A stretch of 64,000 nucleotides of DNA. Source: Ophiobolus disseminans (taxonomy: Eukaryota > Ascomycota > Dothideomycetes > Pleosporales > Phaeosphaeriaceae). Both the position numbers and the translations under genes were made by a program. The notes beneath the pieces are model-generated. The model saw only the letters and a list, made by a program, of their open reading frames with translations. It ran no database searches and was not told the DNA's origin. Where the stretch lies: assembly GCA_010093685.1 (NCBI GenBank), contig MU006222.1:372001-436000 (forward strand), written 5' to 3'. Shown in pieces: positions 21,912-32,835 of the stretch (the first letter of the stretch is position 1; every line of letters begins with the position of its first letter).

Positions 21912-23418
21912 TCATGCGTAGAAGTTGACTGTGTCCTTCTTCTTGGCCTGGACTTCCGAGATAGCATCGACGTAATGCTCGTGACTGATCTTGTGCTGAC
22001 CATTTCGAAGCGCAATCATACCAGCTTCCACGCACACAGCCTTCAGCTGCGCACCACCGAACTCATCGGTACTGCGCGCCAACTCTTGCCAGTTAACACC
22101 CTCGTCGACAGTCATCTTTCTTGAGTGAATACGCATAATCTGCGCGCGGGCTTCCTCGTTTGGTAGTGGGAATTCGATCTTTCGATCAAGACGACCGGAT
22201 CGGAGTAGCGCGGGATCTAAAACATCGACACGGTTCGTCGCAGCGAGGACCTTGACACGATCGTCGGATGCAAAACCGTCAAGCTGGTTGAGAAGCTCCA
22301 ACATAGTTCGCTGCACCTCCCTGTCGCCAGACTTTTCCGAGTCGAAACGCTTTGTGCCGACAGCGTCTAGCTCGTCGATGAAGATGATTGAAGGTGCCTT
22401 CTCTTTCGCAAGGGCGAAGCAGTCACGGACGAGCTTGGCGCCGTCACCTATGAACATTTGTACGAGTTGTGGTCCAGCGAGCTTGAGGAAGGTGGCGTCG
22501 GTTTGTGCTGCGCAAGCTCGGGCGAGCAGCGTCTTGCCAGTACCGGGAGGGCCGTACATCAGAGCACCTACACACATTAGTGAGTGGACACGGCTGGCTT
22601 TACAGTATACATACCCTTTGGGGCCTTGATGCCGATCTTCTTGAACCGCTCAGCCTCCTTCATGGGCCATACTACGGCCTCGACGAGCTCCTCGATTTGC
22701 TTGTCCAGACCTCCAACATCGGTGTACTTCTCCGTCGGCTTCTCGTCAACCTCCATGGCCTTCACACGGCTGTCGTATTCGGCGGGCAGGGTATCGAGTA
22801 CAAGGTACGAGTCCTTGTTCACACCGATGAGGTCACCGGGCTTGAGCTTCTCATGGTCTACTAGGCCGATGAGGGGCAGGAAGATGGTCTGCCTCGTCGA
22901 GGTCTTGATGACAGCGGATTTGCCGACACGGGTTGCGTCCAGGTCGATGTTTGCGCCTTCTTCCGCCGCTTCGGCCGTGACGTCGAGATCTAATATTTCG
23001 ACAACGTTGCCGACAAGGTATGGGAGTTGCCTGTAAATTGTAAGTGCGTGTCCAGGGTGACCGCCATGGGTGGTTGCGGGGCAACAGCATGGAGATGTGA
23101 GAAGTACCTGTTGTTCTCGATCTTCTCCAGGTTGTCCTTGATCTTCTCGTTCATAGTCGCCTTCTCGTGCGTCAGCCGCTGGAACTCGCTCTTCATGATG
23201 CGCATGTCGTTCTCCAGTAACCGCCGCCGCGCCTGGATGTCTCGTGTGCTTGAGTTGAGAATCTCCTCGTCCAGCTGCTCTTCCTCAGGCTCCGCGTCCT
23301 TCATCTCCGCATCGTCATCTGCCTTCTTGCCGTCCTCGCCGCCCTTCTTCTTGTCGTCGTCCTTCTTCTCCTCCTTCTCGTGGCGCTCCAGGTCGTCAAG
23401 GTCCTCGAGTGTTGACAT
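21912..23418 (-). CDS. RPT5: 26S proteasome regulatory AAA-ATPase Rpt5
   Basis: One of six ATPases in the 19S base that unfold and feed ubiquitinated substrates into the 20S core. Exons 23418-23108, 23030-22615 and 22567-21912 (introns 77 and 47 nt) give 460 residues. An acidic/Lys-rich N-terminus and coiled coil (about 55-105) precede the OB domain (QLPYLVGNVVEILDLD). The AAA module follows: YTDVGGLDKQIEELVEAV, Walker A GPPGTGKT, Walker B SIIFIDELDAVG, second region of homology ATNRVDVLDPALLRSGRLDR. The C-terminus NFYA matches the HbYX-type tail that docks Rpt5 into the alpha ring, which separates it from the other Rpt paralogues. An unusually long acidic N-terminal insert (about residues 12-48) may be lineage-specific. 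Confidence 0.97.
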
Positions 23419-24549
23419 GGTGGAGGTGTGGTGGGTGAGATGAGTTGGGGTTTGAGCGAGATTTAGACTGAAGTGCGGTTGTGTAGGTAAGAGAGAAGCT
23501 GTCGTGCACGAGAATGGGTAGTTGTGCGGGCGTTGGCGTGACGCTGTTTGAGGCAGCTGTGGATTACGACGCTGTAGAGCTCCCGCGATTAGTTAAGTCC
23601 GGCCTTGGCGGTCGGTGCTTTGGCGCTAGGCGAGCATCTCGAAGGCACCATCTGAAGTGAAGCATATCTTAGTAGTCAAGCACCTGAACTCGCGGACATG
23701 TCGTGCAAACTTATTTAAGTTGTCACTGGCTGTTGCAATTATTTGTGTCCAAGCCCAAAGACGCAGCCTGCATAGACTCACAGGTGTATTATAAGACAGT
23801 CCGTTGCGAAATAACGTCTTGAGAACAGACAAACTCCTTGATGGAATACGATCAGTTGCAACGCCTGGTGGTGTGCGTCTTATTGATTTGACATGTTGCA
23901 ACGACGAGGGACGTTACAGAGAGCGCGACAGGAATGGCGATGCAACACCCAAACGTACCGCGAAATTGTGATGGAAACCTGGGGTGTGGTACAGAAAAGA
24001 CAGTAATTCCGCCCCGCCTGATAGTCGCATTATAGGGTTATCTCGAGTGAGCTGATGGGGCGGGACACTGCCTCGTGGCTTCTTGTTGTCGAGGCATGAG
24101 CACTCAAGTACCGATGGCGACAAACTACCATCATCCGACGTTTAAAAACTCACTGCAACTGACTGGAAGAGAAAGTTGTCCAATACGCATCAACCAAGAT
24201 TGAGCGTATAAGCAGTTAGCTTCTTCGACTGAAGCCTGCTTTCTTGGCTCGTTGGGTCAACTTCTGGCTCCTTTCGCGTTCTTCGAAAAGGGTAGAGTAG
24301 AGTGAACTTAAGGTGGTGAACTGCTAGCGAGGATCGAGGCCACTGCCGAATCCACCCGATGCGCCTACTGGGATCTAATTGGTTCATGCAACTGGCCAAC
24401 GAAAACTGGAACACTGCGTGTAATCATGACTTTCCACAAACTAGGGGTGGGGTAGTTATGCTAGATATGTAAGTGAACTAGCTGTCATGTTACACGATCG
24501 CTTTTTGAGTAGATGGATATAAATTATTGGATTTGGAAAAGTTAGAAAA
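23419..24549. other. Intergenic: RPT5 promoter side
   Basis: About 1.1 kb between the RPT5 start (minus) and the tRNA gene. No coding region, transposon remnant or clear TATA was recognised. Confidence 0.45.
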
Positions 24550-24675
24550 GGCACCATGGCCTAATGGTAAGGCGTTGCTTTCCGGTGGCAAAGATTGTGG
24601 GTAAGTCACATTCTGAACATGACTAAATACGTCACAAATACTAATTCTCACCAGGTTCGAGTCCCACTGGTGTCG
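24550..24675 (+). tRNA. tRNA-Arg(CCG) interrupted by a 54 nt GT-AG intron in the T arm
   Basis: Removing 24601-24654 leaves a full cloverleaf. Acceptor stem GGCACCA/TGGTGTC (one G-T pair), D arm GCC-TAATGGTAA-GGC, anticodon stem TTGCT/GGCAA around loop TTCCGGT (anticodon CCG, codon CGG), variable AGATT, T arm GTGGG-TTCGAGT-CCCAC, discriminator G. No intron lies at the canonical 37/38 site. The insert starts GTAAGT, has a CTAAT branch-like motif and ends CACCAG, like a spliceosomal intron; one repeated G makes the border ambiguous by one base. The A-box-like TGGCCTAATGG and a B box GGTTCGAGTCC are present in the genomic DNA, and five Ts follow. Whether it is processed, or a disrupted pseudogene, cannot be told here. 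Confidence 0.75.
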
Positions 24676-24681
24676 ATATTC

Positions 24682-24686
24682 TTTTT
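24682..24686 (+). terminator. RNA polymerase III terminator of the tRNA
   Basis: TTTTT, seven bases after the discriminator base, is the standard Pol III stop signal. It suggests the gene is transcribed as a Pol III unit through the intron. Confidence 0.7.
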
Positions 24687-24827
24687 GCATTTTGCATCAA
24701 TCCCGTTCTGTTTTGTCTGGAGTTCCAAAGTTGGACCGAGGCACCGGCGCCCTAACTTGTCAACGCGCGCCTTTCTACGCAGGCCACTCTTTTTGCCATC
24801 TTCAACACAAACCGCAACACATCAAAT

Positions 24828-26821
24828 ATGTCTGCAGCGAGAAGTATTCGCGGCACCTTGTGGGCATCGTATGTCACGAGATGTACTTCAGTTTCCCCGG
24901 CCTATACTGACATTTGCAGCCGCAATCGGAACGCCTTGTCCCCCACGAGACTGACTCCATTCCTGACAATACCCCAAGTCCGTAATCTACATTATCATCA
25001 GAACCTGCACTAAGATCTGTTCAGGGCAACTGCCGTCTCAACTCCACGGCATCAATACTTCCACTAGAAGTGCCGAGCACGACAGGAGACGAGCACACCG
25101 TTCTAACCAAAAAAGCCCTCAGAAGACCTGAGTATAGAACAAAAGACCTTAATCAAGTGGTCGGCGAGGAGTGGACTATCAAACAAAAATGCCTCGAAGC
25201 TGATACTAAAGAACTCGCTGTTGATCTACACCGGATTTTCAGGACTGGGCGCAGGCTACGCAAAGTCCTCAAGTCAAATGACTACGTACGTGGATGATAT
25301 ATGCCTCCACACACGATATATAATGTGGAGACTGACGGTCACAGCACGTGCAAACCGAACCCTTGGATGTGGACGGTGGAAAAACTATAAATGTTGACAA
25401 GGGTGATCTCATGGTGGGAGGAACCAAGATGTGGGTGATGCGTCTCCGTCATGAGCTGAAGTAAGCTGACAGTGTTTAGTCCAAACCTATGGCTACGGTA
25501 CGTCAAACTAAAACCATCACTCTGTCGATCTTGATATACTCACAAAAAATCAGAGACAATTGCCAATGCAGCAGCTGCGTACATGAGTCGACGAAGCAAA
25601 GGCTTCTCGACACGTTCTCGGTGTGCTAGTTTATCCAGCTATTCCTCAAATTGAGCTAACATCATCAGATCCCTGAAGATATCTCATTGCGTAAATTTAC
25701 ATTCAACGAGGAGAAAACCCTGAGCGTCAAATGTGAGTGACCTTTCGCATACATAGTGTTTACTTACAGACGCTGATGTATGTAGGGAGCGACGGGCACA
25801 AGAGCGAATACAGTTCCGACTTCCTCTCCGCTACAGTACAAAATGCCGCGCGGAGGGCTATTACTCGCCAGGGACTGACAAGGTACCGTCCGCCATCTGC
25901 AGGTTGCACTTCCTTTCCTGACCATTATTAAGGCTAAAACTCTGGGGCGCTGAAATCGCAGATCAGCCTCCCCACATCTTCAACAACGTAGACCTCTCCG
26001 TAAGAGACATGCTTCGCAAAATCGTATGACCCGTGCCCTCCCCCCACGTTGACACCAACCTAACCCTCTGTCCACAGCGCAAATTTGGCTTCGTCTTCGT
26101 CCACGACGTCGACCATCCAGATCCCGCAGCCACAGAAGCCCTACTCAAAAAAATCGCCTTCATCCGCGAAACCCACTACGGCGGCTTCTACGACTTCACC
26201 GCCGACCTGGCCTCCGCTGACACAGCATACACCAACATCGCCCTCGAAGCACACACCGACAACACGTACTTCAGCGACCCAGCCGGCCTGCAAGCCTTTC
26301 ACCTGCTCTCACACACCGACGGCGAAGGCGGCGCAAGCCTCCTCGTCGACGGCTTCAAAGTAGCCCACGAACTCTACCAACAAGACCGAGACGCGTACCA
26401 AGTACTGTCGACAGTGAACGTCCACGCCCACGCCTCCGGCAATAACGGCATAAGCATCCAGCCGTACCGCGGCTTCCCGGTCCTCGAACACGACCCCAGC
26501 ACCAACGAGCTGCTACGCGTGCGCTGGAACAATTCCGACCGCGCGAGCATCGAGCTGCCGATCGAGGACGTGGGCACGTGGTACGACGCAGCGCGGAAAT
26601 TCGATGCGCTGCTCAAGAAGAAGGAGAATGAGTATTGGGAGCAACTGCAGCCGGGAAGGGTGCTGATCTTCGATAATTGGAGGGTGTTGCATGGAAGGAG
26701 TAGTTTCACGGGGAAGCGCAGGATTTGTGGCGGGTATATTAATCGGGATGATTGGATTAGTAGGTATAAGATGGAGAGTGTGGGGAGGGAGAAGGTGCTT
26801 AGGGCTTTGGCGTCTGGGTAG
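24828..26821 (+). CDS. Trimethyllysine dioxygenase (carnitine biosynthesis), 10 exons
   Basis: Fe(II)/2-oxoglutarate enzyme hydroxylating N6-trimethyllysine, the first step to carnitine. Exons: 24828-24868, 24920-24977, 25025-25285, 25345-25430, 25480-25497, 25554-25620, 25669-25732, 25786-25882, 25933-26023 and 26078-26821, total 508 residues, all in phase. The N-terminus (MSAARSIRGTLWASRNRN) is basic and may be a mitochondrial presequence. The N-terminal domain has the zinc signature LWLRDNCQCSSCVHESTKQR (CxCx2Cx2H). The catalytic domain has THYGGFYDFTADL, the iron HxD in EAHTDNTYFSDP, the distal His in NWRVLHGR and 2-oxoglutarate Arg in SSFTGKRRICGGY. Exon 5 is only 18 nt. Exon 3 is the least certain. 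Gamma-butyrobetaine dioxygenase is the alternative, but the ETHYGGFYDFT block favours trimethyllysine dioxygenase. Confidence 0.85.
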
Positions 26822-26976
26822 AATGAGTATGTAGATGGATGGATGGGTGGTATAGAGATGTGAATTCAAGGAAATGCATGTTGATACATCCTGTCTTGGC
26901 GCGTTCAAACTTATATACAGCTGCCATGATGTAAAAGAAATATAGTTGGGCCTTCTTCTGTCTACTCGCTGGTAGT

Positions 26977-27744
26977 TCATCGACCCTCCCGACCAACCCG
27001 CTCTTGCTCCAATTCCAACTCTGCTTGTCGGTAGTACTTGGCCGTGTCGACTCCGTGGTATGGGTGGTTGACAAAGTTTGGCCATGGCATGACGTGCGCA
27101 AATGTTGCCGCGTATCGCGAGTTTCGGTGTGCTACGCCCTGCATGTAATCGGTCATTTCCGAGGTGCCGTACAGCGTCTCGCCCTTCTTGACTTTGTCGA
27201 CCATCTCCCGCATGTCCATCTCGATTTCGCGGCGGTTCTCACGGGCGCCGTAGAAACGCACTGTGGCATGTGGTCAGCATTGTGTCTTGCTGGTATCCGA
27301 CCATGTCAAGGTATGTCGGATGGTGTCTTGACGTACTGCAAGACCTCGAGTAGGCGAATATGAAGCAGCCGGTAACTCCAATAGCACCACTCAGGCGCAT
27401 GATTGGCGCAAAGCCGCCCTTGCCGACAAACGAGGGTGACACCTTCTCCCAGTAGAGCATCAACCCGGGACTCATGGCTCCGACTGCCGCCCCAGTCAAC
27501 CAGTCAGAAGGGCGGGTATACCGCATAACACGCTTGAAATGTCTGCATCCGTCATGAGTACTCGTGTGGGTGTGAAGGGGATAGTGGAGCGTACGGGTCA
27601 TTGTCGATGAGCTGCAAGCCATTAGTTATATCCGCCCATTGCGCGCGTCCCGAGGGGCCAATTGCTTACCGGATACTCGCCAGTGGGGACCTTGTCCGGC
27701 ACAACGGCCTGGTGTCTGCGGGCGTGCTCCTGTGAGGTCGACAT
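26977..27744 (-). CDS. NADH:ubiquinone oxidoreductase 21 kDa accessory subunit (complex I)
   Basis: Accessory subunit of mitochondrial complex I, of the fungal 21 kDa family. Four exons: 27744-27670, 27611-27595, 27542-27337 and 27260-26977, giving 193 residues. N-terminal half: GEYPLIDNDPHFKRVMRYTR, then two hydrophobic segments (DWLTGAAVGAMSPGLMLYWE and LSGAIGVTGCFIFAYSR). C-terminal half: RFYGARENRREIEMDMREMV, GTSEMTDYMQGVAHRNSRYA and HVMPWPNFVNHPYHGVD. Exon 2 is only 17 nt (LIDNDP), yet frame and motif continuity require it. The gene is head to head with the Aquarius homologue, 227 bp between starts. Confidence 0.9.
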
Positions 27745-27971
27745 TGCGCGGGGAGGCTGTCGAATGCGGGCGTCTTCGGTGGTTACGAAGTGAGGTTGCA
27801 AGTGGCTGGTGGTCCAAGCGCCGAGCTGCCTCCGCGTGCCTGGCCATCGTTCCCAACTTTTCTCTTGGCGCGTCATGCGACCGATGAAACCGCGACAGCA
27901 ATGAGCGCGCAACCCAGAGACGGCGCCTTATCAACTCCACAACTACGAACATAGGGAAGAAGACGGAAGAT
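27745..27971. promoter_or_regulatory. Divergent promoter: complex I 21 kDa subunit / AQR
   Basis: 227 bp between start codons on opposite strands, short enough that both promoters must share it. No TATA box seen. Confidence 0.5.
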
Positions 27972-30900
27972 ATGGACGGCATCAAGCAGGAGGGAGCGTC
28001 GAGCAGCCGGAATGGCGCGGGCGCGGCGCATGCGACCGAGTCCTCGATCCTGCACGCCCGTCCTACTGTCGCAGACTTGCACGGAGAGAACCACTTCGCG
28101 CAGGTCGCGAGAAAGAACTGGCTGACCGCGAAGAAGACGCCAAAGGTGCGGCCAGAGGTGGTCAAAAAGGAGCTGTGGGATGAGCTGGAGAAGGTCGACT
28201 TCGCGTACTCGTCGCTACTGGTACTGGAGAATCTACAGCTGCTGGAGAGATATCTGTGGCCAGGATTCACCGAGGACGCATCTAACTACCACCACTTACT
28301 ACTGGCGCTCATGGTCAACGTCAAGAGGAGGGAGAACTTGTCGTCATGGGGTGAGTAGCTGTTCATCTGGTCTCCGAACTGCATGTGCTAACAGCGTGTA
28401 GAACACTTCACAAGCAAACCCGCCGAGTTCTCGTCCTTCTTCCGCCGCATACTGTCCATGACCGTCGACCCTGCACAGCCCTCTAAAATCCGTACCCAGC
28501 TCGTTTCCTTCGTCATTGGCGCGTTCCAGTCGCTCGACAGCGGCCTGGTCCGAAAGGAGTGTGCGCCCCTAGTCGGCATATCGATCTGGCACAACTTACA
28601 CTCAGATGCCGTGCGGGAGAAGCAATTCGAGGAACACCAGATGTTGCGCAAGGCGTGGAGGGCTACCTCGAAGCGATTTGATGCGGCCGACGATGCGCTA
28701 CAGGCCAGGCTGCGCTTCGAGCGTTCATGGTTCTACTCGCTACTTCTGGACTTCGTGGACCGGCTATACAATAGCACGACTAAGGAAGAGATCAAGGACA
28801 ATCTGGCATACTGCGAGCGGTTCATGGAACTCCTAACGGACCTGGAGAGCCAGCTGCCGACAAGGAGATATGTGAACACATTGCTTCGGGACCTTAATCT
28901 GCTCCCAGCCGTCCGACTATCGCCCATGTACACCGACGAAGACAACGGTCTTTTCCGGGATCTTTTCAACCTCCTGAGCCACTTCGCGAACTTCCCCATC
29001 GAGGACCAGACCGGCAAGCAATTATCAAAACTCGAGTACGATCAGCAGCACTACGACACCTTGGCAAAGTTACAGCGAACGGGCTACGCAGCGTTTCAAG
29101 AGAAGTTACAGTTGATGGCGCTTGCAAACTACGGTAGCATTGGTGATAGGGAAGAGCTGGACGGTCACCTGGGAGCACTGAACGACGACGAGTTGGTACA
29201 ACTATGTGGGCTGATGGGACTGCGAACAGACTACCCGGCTTCAACCTTTCTTGTTCGCGACCGCACCTTCTACATGGAGACCTTACTGGCTCTTGTTGAG
29301 CAGCGACCTACTTTCAAAGACACCGTTCGCGATATGCCCATTTTGCCGACAGAGAAGATACTGTACGAGACTACATTCCTAAGGAACGAGTCCTATAATG
29401 GATCTAGACCACTCGCCATTCCAAAGCTGAACCTGCAATACCTCACCATGGGTGACTTCCTTTGGAGGTCTTTCATCCTCTACCGAGCCGAGGCGCTTTA
29501 TGGTATCCGAAAAGACATGGAGGACGTTGTAAAGAGATTGAAGCCTCGAGGAAAGGGCGTCAACTTGAAATTCGGAGGCGTGTCGAAGATGGCATTGCCT
29601 ATCATGAAACCTGCCGTCGTTGACGTAGCTCCGCCGAAGGTCGGCGACGAAAAGCCGGCATACGTGCGAGCAGAGATCATTCTTGATGTTAGCCGTCTTC
29701 AGTTTGGCGTGCGGAGAGAGTGGGATCAGCTGAAGACGGATGATGTGGTCTTCCTGGTCGCCATCGAAGGCCAGGACGATATACCCATGCGCAATGGTCA
29801 TCAAGAAGAGCTGAAGTCCGGAGACGAAACTGGACTTCACAAGCTGAGGTGTGCTCAGGTGGTTCAAGTGCTAGATGACAATGGCCGGCCGCTTCGTGAG
29901 CAAGCTCAGACCGATGGGTATGCACCCCGAGTGCGCCAGCGCCGGCTACTCGTTAACATCGATGCAAATCAATACAAGCACGACATGGACAACACTGCCG
30001 AAGGCCGACCTAACGTGTACGAGCACATCACTCACATTGTCCGTCGGCGAGGGCGGGAAAACAACTTCCTCCCCATCCTGGAGTCCATCAAGCGCCTGAC
30101 GCTTTCGGACATTCCAGCGCCATCATGGCTGCAGGAAGTTTTCCTAGGATATGGTGATCCTGCATCTGCATCATACCAGCGTCTACCTAACCGACTGCAC
30201 TCGATAGACTTTCGTGACACCTTTCTGGACTGGCAGCACCTGGTCGAATCCCTGCCCGGCAAATCTATCGAACCCCATGAGGAGGCAGAAACTTCCTTTG
30301 GGCCTCCATACGTCGTGCAGTATCCTGCAGCAACTGAACCAGAGATCGCCCCTGCAAAGCCTTCGAAAAAGCGGCGTCGCGACCAGGTCGAGGTTGCACA
30401 ACCTTTGCATGAATCGCTTCATGTCTCCACGTACAAGCCTCCGAATATGGGACCATATCCTGCAGATGCGCCTAAGCTGAACGCAGTGAGGTTTACCCCT
30501 GCTCAGGTTGAAGCCATCACTTCTGGCACGCAGCCTGGTCTCACGGTGGTGCTCGGACCTCCGGGCACCGGAAAGACGGACGTTGCGACCCAAATTATAT
30601 CCAATATATACCACAACTTCCCGGATCAACGGACGCTACTCATTGCACACAGTAATCAGGCGCTGAATCAGCTCTTCCAGAAGATTGTGGCGCTTGACAT
30701 TGATGAACGGCATCTTCTGCGTCTAGGTCATGGCGAGGAGGACCTTGAGACGAACGCTAGCTACAGCAAGCATGGTAGAGTGGAGTCATTCCTCGAGCGA
30801 GGGCAGTATTATCTGTCTGAAGTCGATCGCCTCGCGAAGAACTTTGGTGCGCCCGGTGCCCATAGCAGCTCGTGTGAGACTGCAGATTACTTCAATCTTG

Positions 30901-32488
30901 TCTATGTGAAGCCAGCATGGACGCAATATTGGGACAGTGTTTCGTCTGAGGTAGCCAGCGTTGAACAAATAGTCTCTCAATTCCCATTTAGAGACTACTT
31001 TGCAAACGCACCTCAGCCACTGTTTCCGCCCGGAGCCGATCGCTCTCAGATTCTGGACATTGCAGAGGGCTGCTATCACCATGTCAAAAAGATCTTTACG
31101 GAGCTCGAGGACATTCGTCCATTCGAGATTCTGCGAAATCCGCGCGATAAGGCGAACTACCTCTTGGTCAAGGAAGCTCGCATCATCGCCATGACCTCAA
31201 CGCATGCCGCGATGCGAAGACAAGAGATCGCATCGTTGGGCTTCCACTACGATAACGTGATTATGGAAGAAGCAGCTCAGATCACTGAGATCGAGAACTT
31301 CATCCCACTCGCACTGCAAAACCCTCAGAACGGGGAGCTGCCACTACAGCGTATCGTTCTTGTTGGTGACCATCTCCAGAACTCGCCCGTTATCCAGAAT
31401 CTTGCGTTCAGGCAGTATGCTAACCTCGAGCAATCTCTCTTCCAGCGCCTCGTTCGCCTAGGTGTGCCGACCATCATGCTTGATCAGCAAGGTCGTGCTC
31501 GCGCTTCACTCGCAGAGCTATACAAGTGGCGCTACCCAAAGCTCGATAACTTACCCTCCGTTCTCTCATCCTTAGAATTCCAGACCGCCAATGCAGGCTT
31601 CAAGTACGACTACCAGTTCATCGACGTGCCCGACTACAAGGGCAAAGGCGAACAAGAAGTCACACCTCACGTGTTAGCAAACGAAGGCGAGGCCGAATAC
31701 GCCGTTGCCATCTTCCAGTACATGCGCCTACTCGGCTATCCAGCAGACAAAATTTCCATCTTGACCACATACGCGGGCCAGAAAGCTCTCATCAACGAGG
31801 TCCTGGCTCGGAGATGTAAGGGCAATCCACTAACAGGAATGCCGCGCATCGTCGCAACGGTCGACAAGTACCAAGGCGAACAAAACGACTGTACGTCCCA
31901 ACTTCCCCGTCCTCTTTTCCTTCAAGCACCTACTAACCCAACACAGTCATCATCCTCTCCCTCGTCCGCACCCGCAGCATCGGCTACCTGCGCGACATCC
32001 GCCGCCTCACTGTCGCGCTATCCCGCGCCCGCCTAGGCCTTTACATCCTCGGCCGCCGCGCCGTCTTCGAGTCCGTCTTCGAGCTCAAACCCGCCTTCGA
32101 CATCCTCTTCCAGCGCCCCGACGCCCTCGCCCTCGTCACAGACGAACTGTACGCCGCGACAACGCGCGCCGCGGACGTCAAGCCCAGCGACGCACTCGCC
32201 GGCGAAGCGATCATGGAGGGCGTCGAACATCTAGGCAAATACGTGTTCGACATGCAAAATGCGAAGTTTGGAGCGCTCAAGGAGGGGGGTGGACAGTTGC
32301 CCACTAGGGAGGTCAGGATGCTGGATGTTGGTGGCGATGAGGATGATGGGGAGGGGGGTGTGCTAATTCCGAAGGAGGAGGCGGAGGACTTTGAGGATGG
32401 TGGCGATGGCGATGGCGATGAGGATATGGATGTTAAGAGCAGTGGGAGGCACTTGGAGGTTGAGGCGACGAGTAGTGTAAAGACCTGA
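27972..32488 (+). CDS. AQR: Aquarius / intron-binding protein (Cwf11-type SF1 helicase)
   Basis: RNA helicase of the spliceosome that binds the intron upstream of the branch site. Exons 27972-28350, 28402-31890 and 31947-32488 (introns 51 and 56 nt) give 1469 residues, the usual size. The N-terminal ARM-like region begins with LEKVDFAYSSLLVLENLQLL and ERYLWPGF. The helicase core has Walker A GPPGTGKTDVA at about 845-855, VIMEEAAQITEIE as motif II (EEAAQ in place of DEAD), LVGDHLQNSPV (motif III), LDQQGRA (IV) and the final blocks TVDKYQGEQNDFIILSLVRT and RLTVALSRARLGLYILG. The last intron splits the NDF codon of that block, which confirms its splicing. An acidic Glu/Asp/Gly-rich tail of about 80 residues ends the protein. 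Confidence 0.96.
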
Positions 32489-32835
32489 GTAGGGGGTGCG
32501 GGAATGAGGAATGGGGGGGTTTTGTATAGATAGGCATGAAGATACCAAATACTATGGCGTCGATATGGCGTTGACGTTGCGGAACTAGAGCTTTTTGTTT
32601 GTATGCGTACGTGTATTTATGGCTGTGCACTTGAGTGGATGAAGAGGTTAGGGGCCATTCGATGTTGATTCATCAACGGGCCTAGGTGCATTATTGTCTC
32701 TATGGCATCGTATTTTTAATGAGTCACTTCAGATGCGATCAACCGCTGAGAGGAAAGAGAGAACAACTATTCCCACTTATGCACACTCTAAACGTCTGAC
32801 ATGGCATTCCTAATGCATACAATCCACACACCCAC
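32489..32835. other. Intergenic, convergent 3' ends of AQR and TFB2
   Basis: About 350 bp between convergent genes, presumably UTRs. No gene or repeat seen. Confidence 0.45.

Noticed and set aside
24584..24592. GGTGGCAAA, the proteasome-associated control element, about 1.2 kb upstream of RPT5
   Set aside because: It lies inside the tRNA anticodon arm and is explained by the tRNA fold; too far from the RPT5 start.
28458..32036. Aquarius ending at 32036 after reading through the last intron
   Set aside because: Splicing 31891-31946 restores the helicase blocks NDFIILSLVRT and ALSRARLGLYI and the usual length.
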